Assembly (NCBI RefSeq): GCF_052044135.1 | Contig: NZ_JBQDYF010000004.1 | Span: forward strand, 175,308-239,307 | Direction: 5' to 3' | Length of the DNA stretch: 64,000 bases | Origin: Salinisphaera sp052044135 | GTDB taxonomy: Bacteria > Pseudomonadota > Gammaproteobacteria > Nevskiales > Salinisphaeraceae | In this document: positions 26,625 to 35,541 of the stretch, piece by piece | How positions within the stretch are numbered: position 1 is the stretch's first letter | Layout: the number at the start of each line of letters is the position of its first letter | Position numbers and translations under genes: made by a program | Notes under the pieces: generated by a model | Database searches by the model: none | Told to the model about the DNA's origin: nothing | What the model saw: only the letters and a program-made list of their open reading frames with translations

Positions 26625-26730
26625 TACGACGATAATTCCGGCGCGGGTACGTGCAGCGAAAACCATGTGGCATCGCTCGGGCGCGCAACGCGGCCGATGG
26701 GCGCCGGCGAAGATTGCGATTCGATGCCTT

Positions 26731-27660
26731 TCAAGCCTTGCACAGCAGTTCGGCGGTCTCCTCATCGGTGACCAATACGTTCGCATATTGCGCCCGCAGC
26801 ACCGCGCTGATGATTTCGGTCTTGGCTTGGCCTCCCGAAGCCAGCACCACGCGTTCGATATTGCGCAGATCGGCGGGGTGGGCGGCCACCACGCGCGAAT
26901 TCAGGTCACAATCGACAACGTTGCCATCGGCATCGAGATAGTGCCCGAGCAGATCACCCACCGCGCGATGGGCCTTCAGATCGGCCAGATCGTCTTCGCT
27001 GACCAATTCCAGACGATGCAGCGTGGCTTGCGTATCCATCTGACCGACGCTGCAGAGCGCAATATCGGCGGACCGTACGCGTGAGAACACTTCCTGCAGC
27101 ACGAGCTGATTCACGAACAGATCGCGCGTCTTGGCGTCATCGGTATAAACCGGCGCCGCCATGTAATAACAATGGGCGGACAGCATATCCGCCAGGCGTG
27201 TCGCGGTCTCGTAGGCGCTGATTTCGGCGTAGCGCGTGAGTCCGCCCAACATCGAGGCAATCGATGAATTACGAAGGTTTTGACGCTCAACGCCCTTGAG
27301 GCTGTGCCATAACGTCTCGCCCCAGCCAATCGCGATCTGCAGGTCGTGATTGAGCTGATCGCTCAGATAGAAACCCGCTTGCAGACCGATCGTGCGGGCG
27401 AGATTTTCGGGGTGGGCAGGCGCGGGCGTGACCACCGCGTCCAGGAGGCCGAATTTGGAGATCAGCTGCCCGGCAAGCCGTGTGCAGCTGCTGATATCCG
27501 AGTCCAGCCGGATCTGGATCAGGCCCTCGGCCCGGCAGGTCGCCAGAATCTGGTTAACCAGCGGCCGGCTCAACCCGACCCGCTTGGCCACTTCGTTCTG
27601 GGTCAACCCTTCGATGTAGTAGAACCAGGCGACGCGGATGCGTTGATCTTCACGGCTCAT
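26731..27660 (-). CDS. SorC/DeoR-type sugar-responsive transcriptional regulator
   Basis: Regulator of 309 residues. The N-terminal HTH reads IEGLTQNEVAKRVGLSRPLVNQILA, the form typical of the SorC family. A C-terminal sugar-phosphate-binding domain (about 60-309) includes IAIGWGETLWHSLKGV, DIALCSVGQMDTQATLHR and a closing segment VVLASGGQAKTEIISAVLRA. The ATG at 27660 starts MSREDQRIRVAWFYY; a TTG 90 bases upstream in the same frame is less likely. SorC proteins usually sense a phosphorylated intermediate of the pathway they control. Here that would be the product of the adjacent PfkB kinase. Confidence 0.92.
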   Translation of the reverse strand: MSREDQRIRVAWFYYIEGLTQNEVAKRVGLSRPLVNQILATCRAEGLIQIRLDSDISSCTRLAGQLISKFGLLDAVVTPAPAHPENLARTIGLQAGFYLSDQLNHDLQIAIGWGETLWHSLKGVERQNLRNSSIASMLGGLTRYAEISAYETATRLADMLSAHCYYMAAPVYTDDAKTRDLFVNQLVLQEVFSRVRSADIALCSVGQMDTQATLHRLELVSEDDLADLKAHRAVGDLLGHYLDADGNVVDCDLNSRVVAAHPADLRNIERVVLASGGQAKTEIISAVLRAQYANVLVTDEETAELLCKA

Positions 27661-27795
27661 TGCGCCAGACCGGCGTCGACCGATCGAAGTGCGGGCGCGG
27701 CCTTTGTTGTCTTTCAAAGTGTGTGTCCTCGTCTCGCGGCTTGCAGGCAAACGGCCTCTGCGTCCAGATCGAAAGCCAGGCGGTTGCCTCGCTTA

Positions 27796-28500
27796 CTATC
27801 CTTGGCCGATCGCCTGCTTCATCTGGCCGATGACGCGAGCGTAATCGTCCTGACCGAAGATGGCCGAGCCGGCGACGAAGGTATCGGCGCCGGCCTCGGC
27901 GATTTCGCCGATATTGTCGATCTTCACGCCGCCATCGACCTCGATGCGGATCTCGCGATCGGTGCCGGCGACCACCGTGTCGATGATATCGCGCGCCTCG
28001 GCGATCTTGCCCAGCGATTCGCGGATGAACGATTGGCCGCCGAAACCGGGATTCACCGACATGATCTGGATGATGTCGATCTTGTCGAGCACGTATTTCA
28101 GCCATTCCAGTGAGGTGGCCGGGTTGAACACCAGCCCGGTCTTGCAGCCGAGATCGCGCGCGAGTGCGAGGCTGCGATCGACGTGGCGCGTGGCCTCGGG
28201 GTGGAAAGTGATCGAGGCCGCCCCGGCGTCGGCGAAACCGCGGATCAGGTCGTCCACCGGTTCGCACATCAGATGCACGTCGATCGGCACATCCGGATGC
28301 GAGCGCGCCAGGCGCCTGGCCAGCGCCGCACACACCGGCGGGCCGAAGGTGAGATTCGGCACGTAGTGGTTGTCCATCACGTCGAAGTGGATCCAGTCGG
28401 CGCCGGCGGCGATGACGGCTTCGCATTCGTCGCCGAGTGCGGCCATGTCGGCGGACAGGATCGAGGGCGCGATCAGGGGGGAGAAAGGGGATCGAGTCAT
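27796..28500 (-). CDS. rpe: Ribulose-phosphate 3-epimerase
   Basis: TIM-barrel enzyme interconverting ribulose 5-phosphate and xylulose 5-phosphate in the pentose phosphate pathway. Diagnostic stretches: IAPSILSADMAALGDE, ADWIHFDVMDNHYVPNLTFG (metal and catalytic Asp), VDVHLMCEP-type segment PIDVHLMCEPVDD, MSVNPGFGGQSFI and EVDGGVKIDNI. The ATG at 28500 is chosen over upstream in-frame codons that run into the neighbouring IscB gene. The length of 234 residues is normal. The IscB unit ends only 55 bp upstream, so it may have changed this gene's promoter. Confidence 0.97.
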   Translation of the reverse strand: MTRSPFSPLIAPSILSADMAALGDECEAVIAAGADWIHFDVMDNHYVPNLTFGPPVCAALARRLARSHPDVPIDVHLMCEPVDDLIRGFADAGAASITFHPEATRHVDRSLALARDLGCKTGLVFNPATSLEWLKYVLDKIDIIQIMSVNPGFGGQSFIRESLGKIAEARDIIDTVVAGTDREIRIEVDGGVKIDNIGEIAEAGADTFVAGSAIFGQDDYARVIGQMKQAIGQG

Positions 28501-28555
28501 CGGTATTGCGCGGGAAACCCCGGCATTCATGCCGGGGCGGGATAGCACGCCGCCG

Positions 28556-29878
28556 TCAGGCGGCCACCCGGCCCGCATCCTCCTGCGTTTTGCGAAATGA
28601 ATAGCCATACCCGTCGCCGCGCTGGATCAGCGTGCAGTGGCGATGGGACAGGCCCTGTACAACGCCATCGGGCGTTTGGATATTGAAACGGCCCGTGGCT
28701 CGGACGGCCACGCGGCCCCGGTGGGTGCCCGCTTTCTTGCCGTGGGGCACCACCGCCTTAACCCGGTCGCCGGTCTGAAAACCGTGGATCTGTTTCCGGC
28801 GGGTCAGATAACCGCGCGGGAACCCATGACGATTCAGGCGGGTTCGCTGGTAGCTGCCGCGACCCGCGGCGGTGATGCACAGCACCGGCTGTTGCCAGCC
28901 CCGGACGCGGGTGACGGTGCCCACGCACAGCGCATCGAGGCAATGGGCCTTGGGGATGCCCAGCCGGGCCCGGTTGTACTTGGTGCGCCCGCCGCTGGCG
29001 ACTTCGACATCAAAGCCGAGAGCGATCAGGCGGCTCCGCAGTGCCCAGCGCGTGGCATTGACGGCCGCGGCATCCGCCAGGGGCGCCTTGGCCTGGGACA
29101 GTATCCGATCCGCACGGTCCGGATCGGCGGCCAGAAAGTCCTGAATGGGGCAATTGCCCTTGGCGTGGTTGCACGGCCCACAGGCGATGGTCAGATTCGA
29201 GACCCGATCGCTGCCGCCGCGGCTTTTGGGCTGGATGTGCTCGACTTGCAGCGGCACGCCGGCGGTATCGCAGTAGGCGCACTGGCGTCCCCACTTCTCC
29301 AGCAGGTATTCGCGGACTTCATAGCCGAACAGTTCGCCCTGCTGGTATGCCACGCCGGCCACCTCGGGGTTGTGGAGCTGGTGAGTATCGAAACGCACCA
29401 GCTCCTGGCTTAATGCCCTGACCGGCAGCCACCGGGTCAGCCGGTCCACCCAGGCCACCGTCGTATCGACGCGGTGCTGAAGGGAGGGCGGCAGCCACCC
29501 GTCCCGGCGCCGGCGATTGTTGAATCGTGCGGGCCGGTACCGCCGATTTGAGCGCCGGCGCCGCCGCTGTGCCCGCCGTTTCGTCAGGTTGTTTCGGATC
29601 GTCCGACCGCGGTGCGTTATCTCGGCCAGGAACAGGGGCTGGTCGGGTTTGTTCGCCGGTTCGCGAACGACCGCCACGCCCGTGGTCTTCGAGCCCGGGT
29701 CGAGCTTGACCCGCACGTCCTGGAACGCCGAGCCCTCGGCCGTGCGGTCCTTGAGCCGGATCACGAACGGCACGGTGCGGTAGACCACCGCCCGGCCGTG
29801 ATCCAGCAGCAAACGCGCCCGTTTCTCCGAGCACGGCATGAGCGGCTGCTTTCGTTTGTCCAATACCATGACTGCCAT
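28556..29878 (-). CDS. iscB: IscB RNA-guided HNH/RuvC endonuclease
   Basis: Transposon-encoded nuclease of the IscB family, the likely ancestor of Cas9, 440 residues. Domains in order: PLMP domain at the N-terminus (VLDKRKQPLMPCSEKRARLL); RuvC-I with Asp60 in VKLDPGSKTTGVAV; arginine-rich bridge helix (about 98-125); RuvC-II Glu159 in LSQELVRFD; an HNH domain (about 197-245) with CAYC, VEHIQPKSRGGSD and CGPCNHAKGN; RuvC-III His312/Asp315 in KAHCLDALCVG; and a C-terminal TAM-interacting region to 440. All catalytic residues are present. AAGGAG lies 6 bases before the ATG. No TnpA transposase is adjacent. Hairpins between its stop and rpe (28518-28537) may belong to the element's right end. Confidence 0.95.
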   Translation of the reverse strand: MAVMVLDKRKQPLMPCSEKRARLLLDHGRAVVYRTVPFVIRLKDRTAEGSAFQDVRVKLDPGSKTTGVAVVREPANKPDQPLFLAEITHRGRTIRNNLTKRRAQRRRRRSNRRYRPARFNNRRRRDGWLPPSLQHRVDTTVAWVDRLTRWLPVRALSQELVRFDTHQLHNPEVAGVAYQQGELFGYEVREYLLEKWGRQCAYCDTAGVPLQVEHIQPKSRGGSDRVSNLTIACGPCNHAKGNCPIQDFLAADPDRADRILSQAKAPLADAAAVNATRWALRSRLIALGFDVEVASGGRTKYNRARLGIPKAHCLDALCVGTVTRVRGWQQPVLCITAAGRGSYQRTRLNRHGFPRGYLTRRKQIHGFQTGDRVKAVVPHGKKAGTHRGRVAVRATGRFNIQTPDGVVQGLSHRHCTLIQRGDGYGYSFRKTQEDAGRVAA

Positions 29879-29890
29879 AACAGTCTCCTT

Positions 29891-30204
29891 GTAAAAGTGC
29901 CCTTACGGGCCTTGTCACGCGGCGATGCCAAGCCGGACATCACCGTCTCCCCTCGACCGCTTATCCCGGGGTTGCTTGGATACTCGCACTGGCTTCGACC
30001 CCATCGGCCTGTTTAACGCGTACCCCGCAGTGCGTGGGACTGAGGAAGCATCCCACGGTGCCTATATACCGACCGAAGTCGGCTTCCCGGGTAAGGTTTT
30101 GTGTTGTTTAACGCATGGCTTGTGCTCCAACACAGGTCTGGTCAACTCCGGAGCATCAAGCTCCGCCCTTCAGGGCGGGGTAGTTGACGACAATAGGCCC
30201 GCTT
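29891..30204 (-). ncRNA. Omega-RNA of the IscB element (guide plus scaffold)
   Basis: IscB works with an RNA transcribed from DNA directly upstream of its gene. The 310 bp here are non-coding and rich in hairpins, given as plus-strand coordinates. An outer stem GTCAACT/AGTTGAC (30141-30147 with 30182-30188) encloses two hairpins, GGAGC-ATCAA-GCTCC (30150-30164) and CCGCCC-TTCA-GGGCGG (30163-30178). Further hairpins are CCGAC-CGAA-GTCGG (30069-30082), GTGGGA/TCCCAC (30034-30056) and GCCC-TTAC-GGGC (29899-29910). By analogy the guide is the flanking ~16 nt, minus strand AAGCGGGCCTATTGTC (30204-30189). Exact ends are inferred. Confidence 0.75.
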
Positions 30205-30350
30205 GATAACCGTGGATTGCACCTGCTGGCTTCGGTACGCTCTGTCATGGCGGCTCGCGCGTCAAGACCGCGGCGCCGTCCTCTCCCCCCGCGCTCCGTA
30301 GGGTGCCGCCCATGGCGGGCGCCCGGGCGCATGCCGAACAAGGAATCCGA

Positions 30351-30806
30351 ATGGCCTATCTCATCGCGCTGCATTCGCTGGCCGCCACCATCTGGGTGGG
30401 CGGGTTGTTCTTTCTGGTCGGTGTGCTGCGGCCGGCGGCCTCGTCGGTGCCGCTGGGCGAGCGGTTGCCATTGTTGTCGATCGCGCTTGGCCGTTTTTTT
30501 CTGTGGGTCTGGATCGCGATCTTCACGCTGTTGGTCACCGGCTATGCGATGACGGGGCTGCTCGGCGGCATCGCCGTGGTGCCACCTTATATCAACGTGA
30601 TGCAGGCGCTGGCCTGGGTCATGATCGCGCTGTATGCGCATATGTTCTTCGCGCCCTGGAAGCGGGTACGGGCGGCGCTGGCGGCCGGTGCGCTGGCCGA
30701 TGCCGGCCGGGCCATGAATCAGTTGCGCCTGCTTGCCACCGCGAGCCTGTGGCTCGGGCTGCTGATCATCGCGATCGCCACCGGCGGCAGCTACGGGTTG
30801 CTGTAG
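30351..30806 (+). CDS. CopD-like integral membrane protein
   Basis: Membrane protein of 151 residues with four hydrophobic helices (LIALHSLAATIWVGGLFFLV, RFFLWVWIAIFTLLVTGYAM, VMQALAWVMIALYAHMFF, LGLLIIAIATGGSYGLL). The first helix holds the His and Trp typical of the CopD domain. AAGGA lies 6 bases before the ATG at 30351. CopD domains occur in copper-handling and haem-related membrane proteins; the exact role here is unknown. It is followed by purC with a 66-bp gap. Confidence 0.75.
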   Translation: MAYLIALHSLAATIWVGGLFFLVGVLRPAASSVPLGERLPLLSIALGRFFLWVWIAIFTLLVTGYAMTGLLGGIAVVPPYINVMQALAWVMIALYAHMFFAPWKRVRAALAAGALADAGRAMNQLRLLATASLWLGLLIIAIATGGSYGLL

Positions 30807-30872
30807 CGGGCGCCTCGGGCGCGCGACGCGGCTGTTAAACTACGCGTCCGTGCAGCCCAGCCATCGATCGTC

Positions 30873-31757
30873 ATGCCCGAAACGCTTTTTGAATCCGAAC
30901 TGCACAGCCTGCCGCTGCTCATGCGCGGCAAGGTGCGCGATGTCTACGCCGTCGGTGTCGATTATCTGTTGATCGTAGCCACCGACCGGTTGTCGGCCTT
31001 CGATGTGGTGTTGCCCGATCCGATTCCGGGCAAGGGCGCGGTGCTCACCGAGCTGACCCATTTCTGGTTCGATCGCTTCGCCGGGACGGTGGCCGACCAG
31101 CGTGTCGACATGCCGCTCGAGCGGGTTCTCGACGACGCCGAAATCGCCCAGGTCGCCGGCCGGGCGATGCTGGTGCGGCGGCTCGACGCGCTGCCGATCG
31201 AAGCGGTCGTGCGCGGTTACGTGATCGGCTCGGGCTGGAAGGATTACCAGGCCACCGGCGCGATCTCCGGCATCGCGCTGCCCGAGGGCCTGGCTCAGGC
31301 CGAGAAACTGGCCGAGCCCATCTTCACCCCGGCGACCAAGGCCGAGGCCGGCGATCATGACGAAACCATCTCCTTCGAGCGTACCGCCGAGATCATCGGC
31401 CCCGAGCGCGCGGCCGAGATCCGTGATGTCGCGGTCGGGCTGTATCGTTCGGCGGCCGACTATGCCGCCGGGCGCGGCATCATCATTGCCGACACCAAGT
31501 TCGAGTTCGGTGTCGATCAGACTGATCAGCTCGTTTTGATCGACGAAGTGCTCACCCCCGATTCCTCGCGCTTCTGGCCGGCCGACCAATATGCCACCGG
31601 CATGAGCCCGCCCAGTTTCGACAAGCAGTACGTGCGTGACTATCTGGAAACGCTGGACTGGGACAAGACGGCGCCCGCCCCGCGCCTGCCGGCCGATGTG
31701 ATTGCCAACACGGCGGCCAAGTACGCCGAAGCGCGCGACCGGCTGATCGGCGGCTGA
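30873..31757 (+). CDS. purC: Phosphoribosylaminoimidazole-succinocarboxamide synthase
   Basis: SAICAR synthase of purine biosynthesis, which joins CAIR and aspartate using ATP. The start LPLLMRGKVRDVYAV has the family's nucleotide-binding motif. ATDRLSAFDVVLPDPIPGKG and VVRGYVIGSGWKDYQATG are also diagnostic. The second signature is LVLIDEVLTPDSSRFWPAD. At 294 residues it is the longer PurC form rather than the 237-residue E. coli type. It is apparently monocistronic, with no purine genes next to it. Confidence 0.97.
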   Translation: MPETLFESELHSLPLLMRGKVRDVYAVGVDYLLIVATDRLSAFDVVLPDPIPGKGAVLTELTHFWFDRFAGTVADQRVDMPLERVLDDAEIAQVAGRAMLVRRLDALPIEAVVRGYVIGSGWKDYQATGAISGIALPEGLAQAEKLAEPIFTPATKAEAGDHDETISFERTAEIIGPERAAEIRDVAVGLYRSAADYAAGRGIIIADTKFEFGVDQTDQLVLIDEVLTPDSSRFWPADQYATGMSPPSFDKQYVRDYLETLDWDKTAPAPRLPADVIANTAAKYAEARDRLIGG

Positions 31758-31825
31758 GCTCCGGCATGACGCTGCGCCGGATGCATCGCGATGATGCACT
31801 CGGCGCGTGGCGTGGCTTGGCCGGG

Positions 31826-32512
31826 TCAGTCTTGGCCCGGTGCCGGACAGGCGTTGCCGCAGTGGGCCAGCGTATGCGCGAGCCACTGGCGAATATCGCG
31901 ATCCAGCTGTGTATCGGCTTTCGCCAACGCCGCTACGCCGCCGACGGCGTTCGCATTCGACGCCGGTGCGGTGGTCTGGAAGCGCTTCTGCGCGATCACT
32001 GCGCCGTTGTCGGCACGCAGCAGCGTGGCGGTGGCGCCGATCCGGCCCTGGCTGGCCGTGCGCGACGAGAAGTGCTGCGAGAAATCCGACAGTTCGACCT
32101 GAAGCGCGAGATTGGCCTGGCCCGAAGCGTTGGCGAGCACGGCGGCGAACAGCCCGGACGCCGATAGCGCATCCCCCAGATTGTCACCCACCAGCCGGGC
32201 CGGTGTGTCGGCCCACTCGGAACGGGTATAGGCGGCAAGCTGGGCGTTGTTGGCGTAGTCCAGCCGGTACAGCATGCGTTTGGAATTCAGCCAGTCCGGT
32301 GCGCTGACCGGGCGCAGGTCCAGCGTATACCCGGTCGATGGCGTGCTGGCGCTCGTCGGTTCCGACGAGCCCGCGTCCAGGGTATAGCGCGTCGGATAGT
32401 GGTCGCCGCCACTGAGTACGCTGCAGCCGGTCAGGCCGAGTGCGGCGCCGGCGCCCGCCAGCGCAAGTGCGAGTACGGCCAGACGTTGTGACAAGCGAGT
32501 GTGTGACGTCAT
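31826..32512 (-). CDS. Outer-membrane/periplasmic lipoprotein of the Mla-like ABC system
   Basis: Lipoprotein of about 228 residues. The signal peptide runs to the lipobox LTGC (VLALALAGAGAALGLTGC). The body fits the ABC-type transport auxiliary lipoprotein family (PqiC/YmbA-like), with the typical YTLDAGSSEP near the start and SEWADTPARLVGDNLGDAL later. The ATG at 32512 starts MTSHTRLSQ; one 15 bp upstream is an alternative and overlaps the MCE gene stop. It is the last gene of a four-gene operon and probably bridges the MCE complex to the outer membrane. Confidence 0.83.
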   Translation of the reverse strand: MTSHTRLSQRLAVLALALAGAGAALGLTGCSVLSGGDHYPTRYTLDAGSSEPTSASTPSTGYTLDLRPVSAPDWLNSKRMLYRLDYANNAQLAAYTRSEWADTPARLVGDNLGDALSASGLFAAVLANASGQANLALQVELSDFSQHFSSRTASQGRIGATATLLRADNGAVIAQKRFQTTAPASNANAVGGVAALAKADTQLDRDIRQWLAHTLAHCGNACPAPGQD

Positions 32513-32523
32513 GTCGGATCCCT

Positions 32524-33435
32524 TCATTGACCGCCCGGGGCGTTGAAACCGGGCTCACCGGGGCCCGGACGGCGGGCCGGCGGACCGGTGAGTACGCTCT
32601 GGGGCTTGGACGACAGTTCGGCGCCGAGTTTCTGGATCTGGCGCGCCGTGTCCTGCATCTGGCGTGTGAGCGCATCGACGTGCGGCAGCACCTGATTGTT
32701 CAGGTTACGCATCACGTCCTGGCTCGACTGGCCGACGTTCCGGGCCGACTGAGCGGCCTTGCCCGCTTTCTGGATCGCCGGGATCGCCTTGTGGGTCAGT
32801 TGGTCGACGCTGTCGACCGTATGCCGCAGTTGCTCGGTCAGTTGCGGCAACTGGGCCAGCGTCGGCTGCAGGCTCTTTTCGGCTTCGGTGAGCTGGTGTG
32901 TCGCCTGATTGAGCTGCGCCAGGGTCTGGCTGATGTGTTTCGCGTTCTTGCCGCCGGTCAGGCTCTGGACCTGGTCGAGGATTTGGGTGACCTTTTTCAG
33001 ATCGGCCTGGCCCCGGCTCTTGAGCCGGCCGAGCAGCCCCTTGTGCAATGGCAGATGGGGCGGGTTGCCGGACACTGCCGGCGCCGACGGATCCGGTGTG
33101 CTCAATGTGAGCGTGGACATCCCGGTAATGCCCTGCGTGGCCAGTTTGGCGTAGCTGGACTGCGTCAGCGGCACCGAATCGCGCACCTTGAACACGATGC
33201 GGACCTTGTTGGCGTCGTGTGGATCGAAACCCACGCTTTCGATATGCCCGACCTTGAGCCCTTTGAACTTGACCGGCGATTGGGCGCTGACGCCGCCCAC
33301 CGACTGGGTGGTCTCGATCACGATTGTGCGGTGTGCGTTGCCACCGGTGGACAGCCAGAAGAAAAAGCCCACCGCGCCGCCCCCGAAAACCAGGATGAAA
33401 ATCACGGCGGCGACGATATGCGAACGGTATTCCAT
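32524..33435 (-). CDS. MCE/MlaD-family periplasmic lipid-binding protein
   Basis: One N-terminal membrane helix (IVAAVIFILVFGGGAVGFFFWL) anchors a periplasmic MCE domain (about 35-115, with TTQSVGGVSAQSPVKFKGLKVG). About 130 residues of helical, Gln-rich sequence and a Pro/Gly-rich tail follow. MCE proteins form hexameric rings that carry phospholipids between membranes. At 303 residues it is longer than E. coli MlaD and closer to the single-MCE, long-helix type. The ATG at 33435 follows the ATPase stop by 1 bp. Confidence 0.9.
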   Translation of the reverse strand: MEYRSHIVAAVIFILVFGGGAVGFFFWLSTGGNAHRTIVIETTQSVGGVSAQSPVKFKGLKVGHIESVGFDPHDANKVRIVFKVRDSVPLTQSSYAKLATQGITGMSTLTLSTPDPSAPAVSGNPPHLPLHKGLLGRLKSRGQADLKKVTQILDQVQSLTGGKNAKHISQTLAQLNQATHQLTEAEKSLQPTLAQLPQLTEQLRHTVDSVDQLTHKAIPAIQKAGKAAQSARNVGQSSQDVMRNLNNQVLPHVDALTRQMQDTARQIQKLGAELSSKPQSVLTGPPARRPGPGEPGFNAPGGQ

Positions 33436-33436
33436 C

Positions 33437-34231
33437 TCAGCTCTCGGCTGCCCCGACGGCAGTGTCGTCGGCAAAAAAACGTTCGATGAACGGATGCGAA
33501 ACGCGACGCACCTCGTCCAGCGTTCCCACGGTCAGGATACGGCCCTGGTCCAGAATCGCCACCCGGTCGGCTACGGAGGCCAGCGTCGATCGGTCGTGGG
33601 TGACGATCAGTCCGGACAGGCCCATATCCTTGTGCAGATGTTTGTAGAGTTGATGGAAATCGGTCGCCGAGGCCGGGTCCAGGCCTGCGGTCGGCTCATC
33701 GAGAAACAACAGCTCGGGGTCGAGCGCGAGCGCCCGGGCCAGGGCCGCACGCTTGATCATGCCGCCGGAGAGGGCGTCGGGCATCTGGTTGCCGACGTCG
33801 GGATCGAGACCGACGGCCGCCAGCTTGAGGCTGACCAGGTCGTTGATCATGGACTCGGGCATGTGCAGTCCGTCGCGGCGCAGCTCCCGCATCGGGAACG
33901 CGATATTGGCGAACACCGGCAACGAGCTGAACAGCGCCCCCTGCTGGAACAGCACGCCCCAGTGGCGGGAAAGCTGGCGCATGCGGGACTGATCCAGGCG
34001 CCGCAGGGGTACGCCCAGCACGTCGACCCGGCCTTCGTCGGGCTCGTTGAGGCCGATCAGATGCCGCAGCGTCAGCGACTTGCCGCTGCCGCTGCCGCCG
34101 ATCACGGCCAGCGTCTCGCCCTGTTCCACGCGCAGATCCAGCCCGCGCAGAATCCAGCGCTGGCCGATCTTCGCCCCCAGGCCGGCCACCTCGACCGCGG
34201 GCCGTGACTGTGCCTGCCGATCGGCCGTCAT
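33437..34231 (-). CDS. Mla-type ABC transporter ATPase
   Basis: MlaF-like ATPase of 264 residues. Walker A GGSGSGKS, signature LSGGMIKR, Walker B LLFLDEPTAGLDP and switch His in IVTHD are all intact. The motif VLFQQGALFSSLPVFANIAFP after the Q-loop is characteristic of MCE-associated ATPases. It sits between the permease (4-bp overlap) and the MCE protein (1-bp gap). Confidence 0.94.
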   Translation of the reverse strand: MTADRQAQSRPAVEVAGLGAKIGQRWILRGLDLRVEQGETLAVIGGSGSGKSLTLRHLIGLNEPDEGRVDVLGVPLRRLDQSRMRQLSRHWGVLFQQGALFSSLPVFANIAFPMRELRRDGLHMPESMINDLVSLKLAAVGLDPDVGNQMPDALSGGMIKRAALARALALDPELLFLDEPTAGLDPASATDFHQLYKHLHKDMGLSGLIVTHDRSTLASVADRVAILDQGRILTVGTLDEVRRVSHPFIERFFADDTAVGAAES

Positions 34232-35370
34232 ATCAGGCCCAGCTTGGCGAGAATGGCGCCGCTCAGGGCGTCGATGATCAAGATCAGCGCCAGGCCGACC
34301 ACCACCGAGCGCGTGGTCTGGGCGCTCAGGCTGTCGGTATTGGCACGGGCGGTAAGTCCGAAATAGCTGCCCACCAACGCGATGATCAGACCGAACAAGG
34401 CGCCTTTGCCCAGTCCCAGCCAGAAGTTGTATATCTGCACCGACTCCGGCAGACGGGCGATGAACAATGCGAACGGCACGCCCAGATCGAACTGCGCCGT
34501 GGTGGCACCGCCCATGATCTCGGCGCCGTCGGTCCAGACCACCAGCAACGGCATGGTGATCATCATGGCGATCACGCGCGAGGTGACCAGACGCAGCCGC
34601 GGGGAGCCGCCGAATGTCTTGAGCGCGTCGAGTTCCTCGGTCAGGTGCATGCCGGCGATACCGGCGGTGATCGACGAACCGGCGCGGCCGGCCTGGATAA
34701 GGGCCGCGATCACCGGGCCGAGCTCGCGCAGCACGGCCAGGCCCATCAGTCCGATGATGCGCTGGTTGGCGCCGAAGCTCGACAGCGTGACGCCGATCTG
34801 CAGGCTCATCACTACGCCGATCACATAGCCGGTGACCCCCAGCAGCACGACGGACGAAACCCCGGAGCGGTAGATCGCGGCGCTAATCTCGCGCGCCGGG
34901 ATCAGGCGCCAGCGCACGGAAATGGTGGCGATATCGGCCATTACGCCGATCAGCAGGGCGATCATGCCGCCCACATGCCGCCCGACGGCGATCAGATCGC
35001 CGCCGAGACGATCGAGCAGATCGAGCAGGGACAGACGACTTTCGCGCGGCGGCACCTCGGGTGCGCCGGCCAGCCGCTCGAAGCGCTGCCGGTGCGGATC
35101 GCGGCATTTGAGTTCGGCCGGCTCGCGCTTGCCCCAGGCCTGCCAGAGCAGCCAGGCGCCGGCGCTGTCCAGCGCGCTGATCTCGCTCAAATCCCAGGTC
35201 ATATCCCGGGGCGAATCCAGGGCATCGAGCTCATCGGCGACCCGCCGCCGGTGGTCGCTGGCGGTGAACAGCCGCCAGGACCCGGTCAGGCGCACGCAGC
35301 GGCGTTCCGCGTCATCCTCGACTTGCAGGCTCGGCGTTGATTCGCCGTTGGGCGGCGCCATGCCGCTCAT
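34228..35370 (-). CDS. MlaE-family permease with N-terminal STAS domain
   Basis: Inner-membrane permease of 380 residues. Residues about 15-110 form a STAS-like domain (WDLSEISALDSAGAWLLWQ). The MlaE domain follows (about 130-378), with GVMSLQIG-type segment IGVVMSLQIGVTLSSFGANQ, ELGPVIAALIQAGRAGSSIT and the closing LGLGKGALFGLIIALVG. In the E. coli Mla system the STAS protein MlaB is separate; here the two are fused, as in several other bacterial families. First gene of the operon permease-ATPase-MCE-lipoprotein. An ATG 9 bp later is an alternative start. Confidence 0.92.
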   Translation of the reverse strand: MSGMAPPNGESTPSLQVEDDAERRCVRLTGSWRLFTASDHRRRVADELDALDSPRDMTWDLSEISALDSAGAWLLWQAWGKREPAELKCRDPHRQRFERLAGAPEVPPRESRLSLLDLLDRLGGDLIAVGRHVGGMIALLIGVMADIATISVRWRLIPAREISAAIYRSGVSSVVLLGVTGYVIGVVMSLQIGVTLSSFGANQRIIGLMGLAVLRELGPVIAALIQAGRAGSSITAGIAGMHLTEELDALKTFGGSPRLRLVTSRVIAMMITMPLLVVWTDGAEIMGGATTAQFDLGVPFALFIARLPESVQIYNFWLGLGKGALFGLIIALVGSYFGLTARANTDSLSAQTTRSVVVGLALILIIDALSGAILAKLGLI

Positions 35371-35541
35371 CGCGCGGGGCAGGCCGTACGCGGGTCCGGC
35401 GGAACGGCGAACACAATGGGGGCCAGGGGCATGGTGAGGACAGTGGCGACTCGAAACATGGCGACAAAACTAGCGCAGAGTGGGCACGGCTCGCATCCGT
35501 ATTGCGCCGGGGCTCGCTTCATCGCACGCCGCATTTGCCGA

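Noticed and set aside
28556..29878. TnpB, Cas12 or a group II intron HNH protein instead of IscB
   Set aside because: The HNH domain is inserted between RuvC-II and RuvC-III and the PLMP and bridge regions are present, which is the IscB order; TnpB has no HNH domain.
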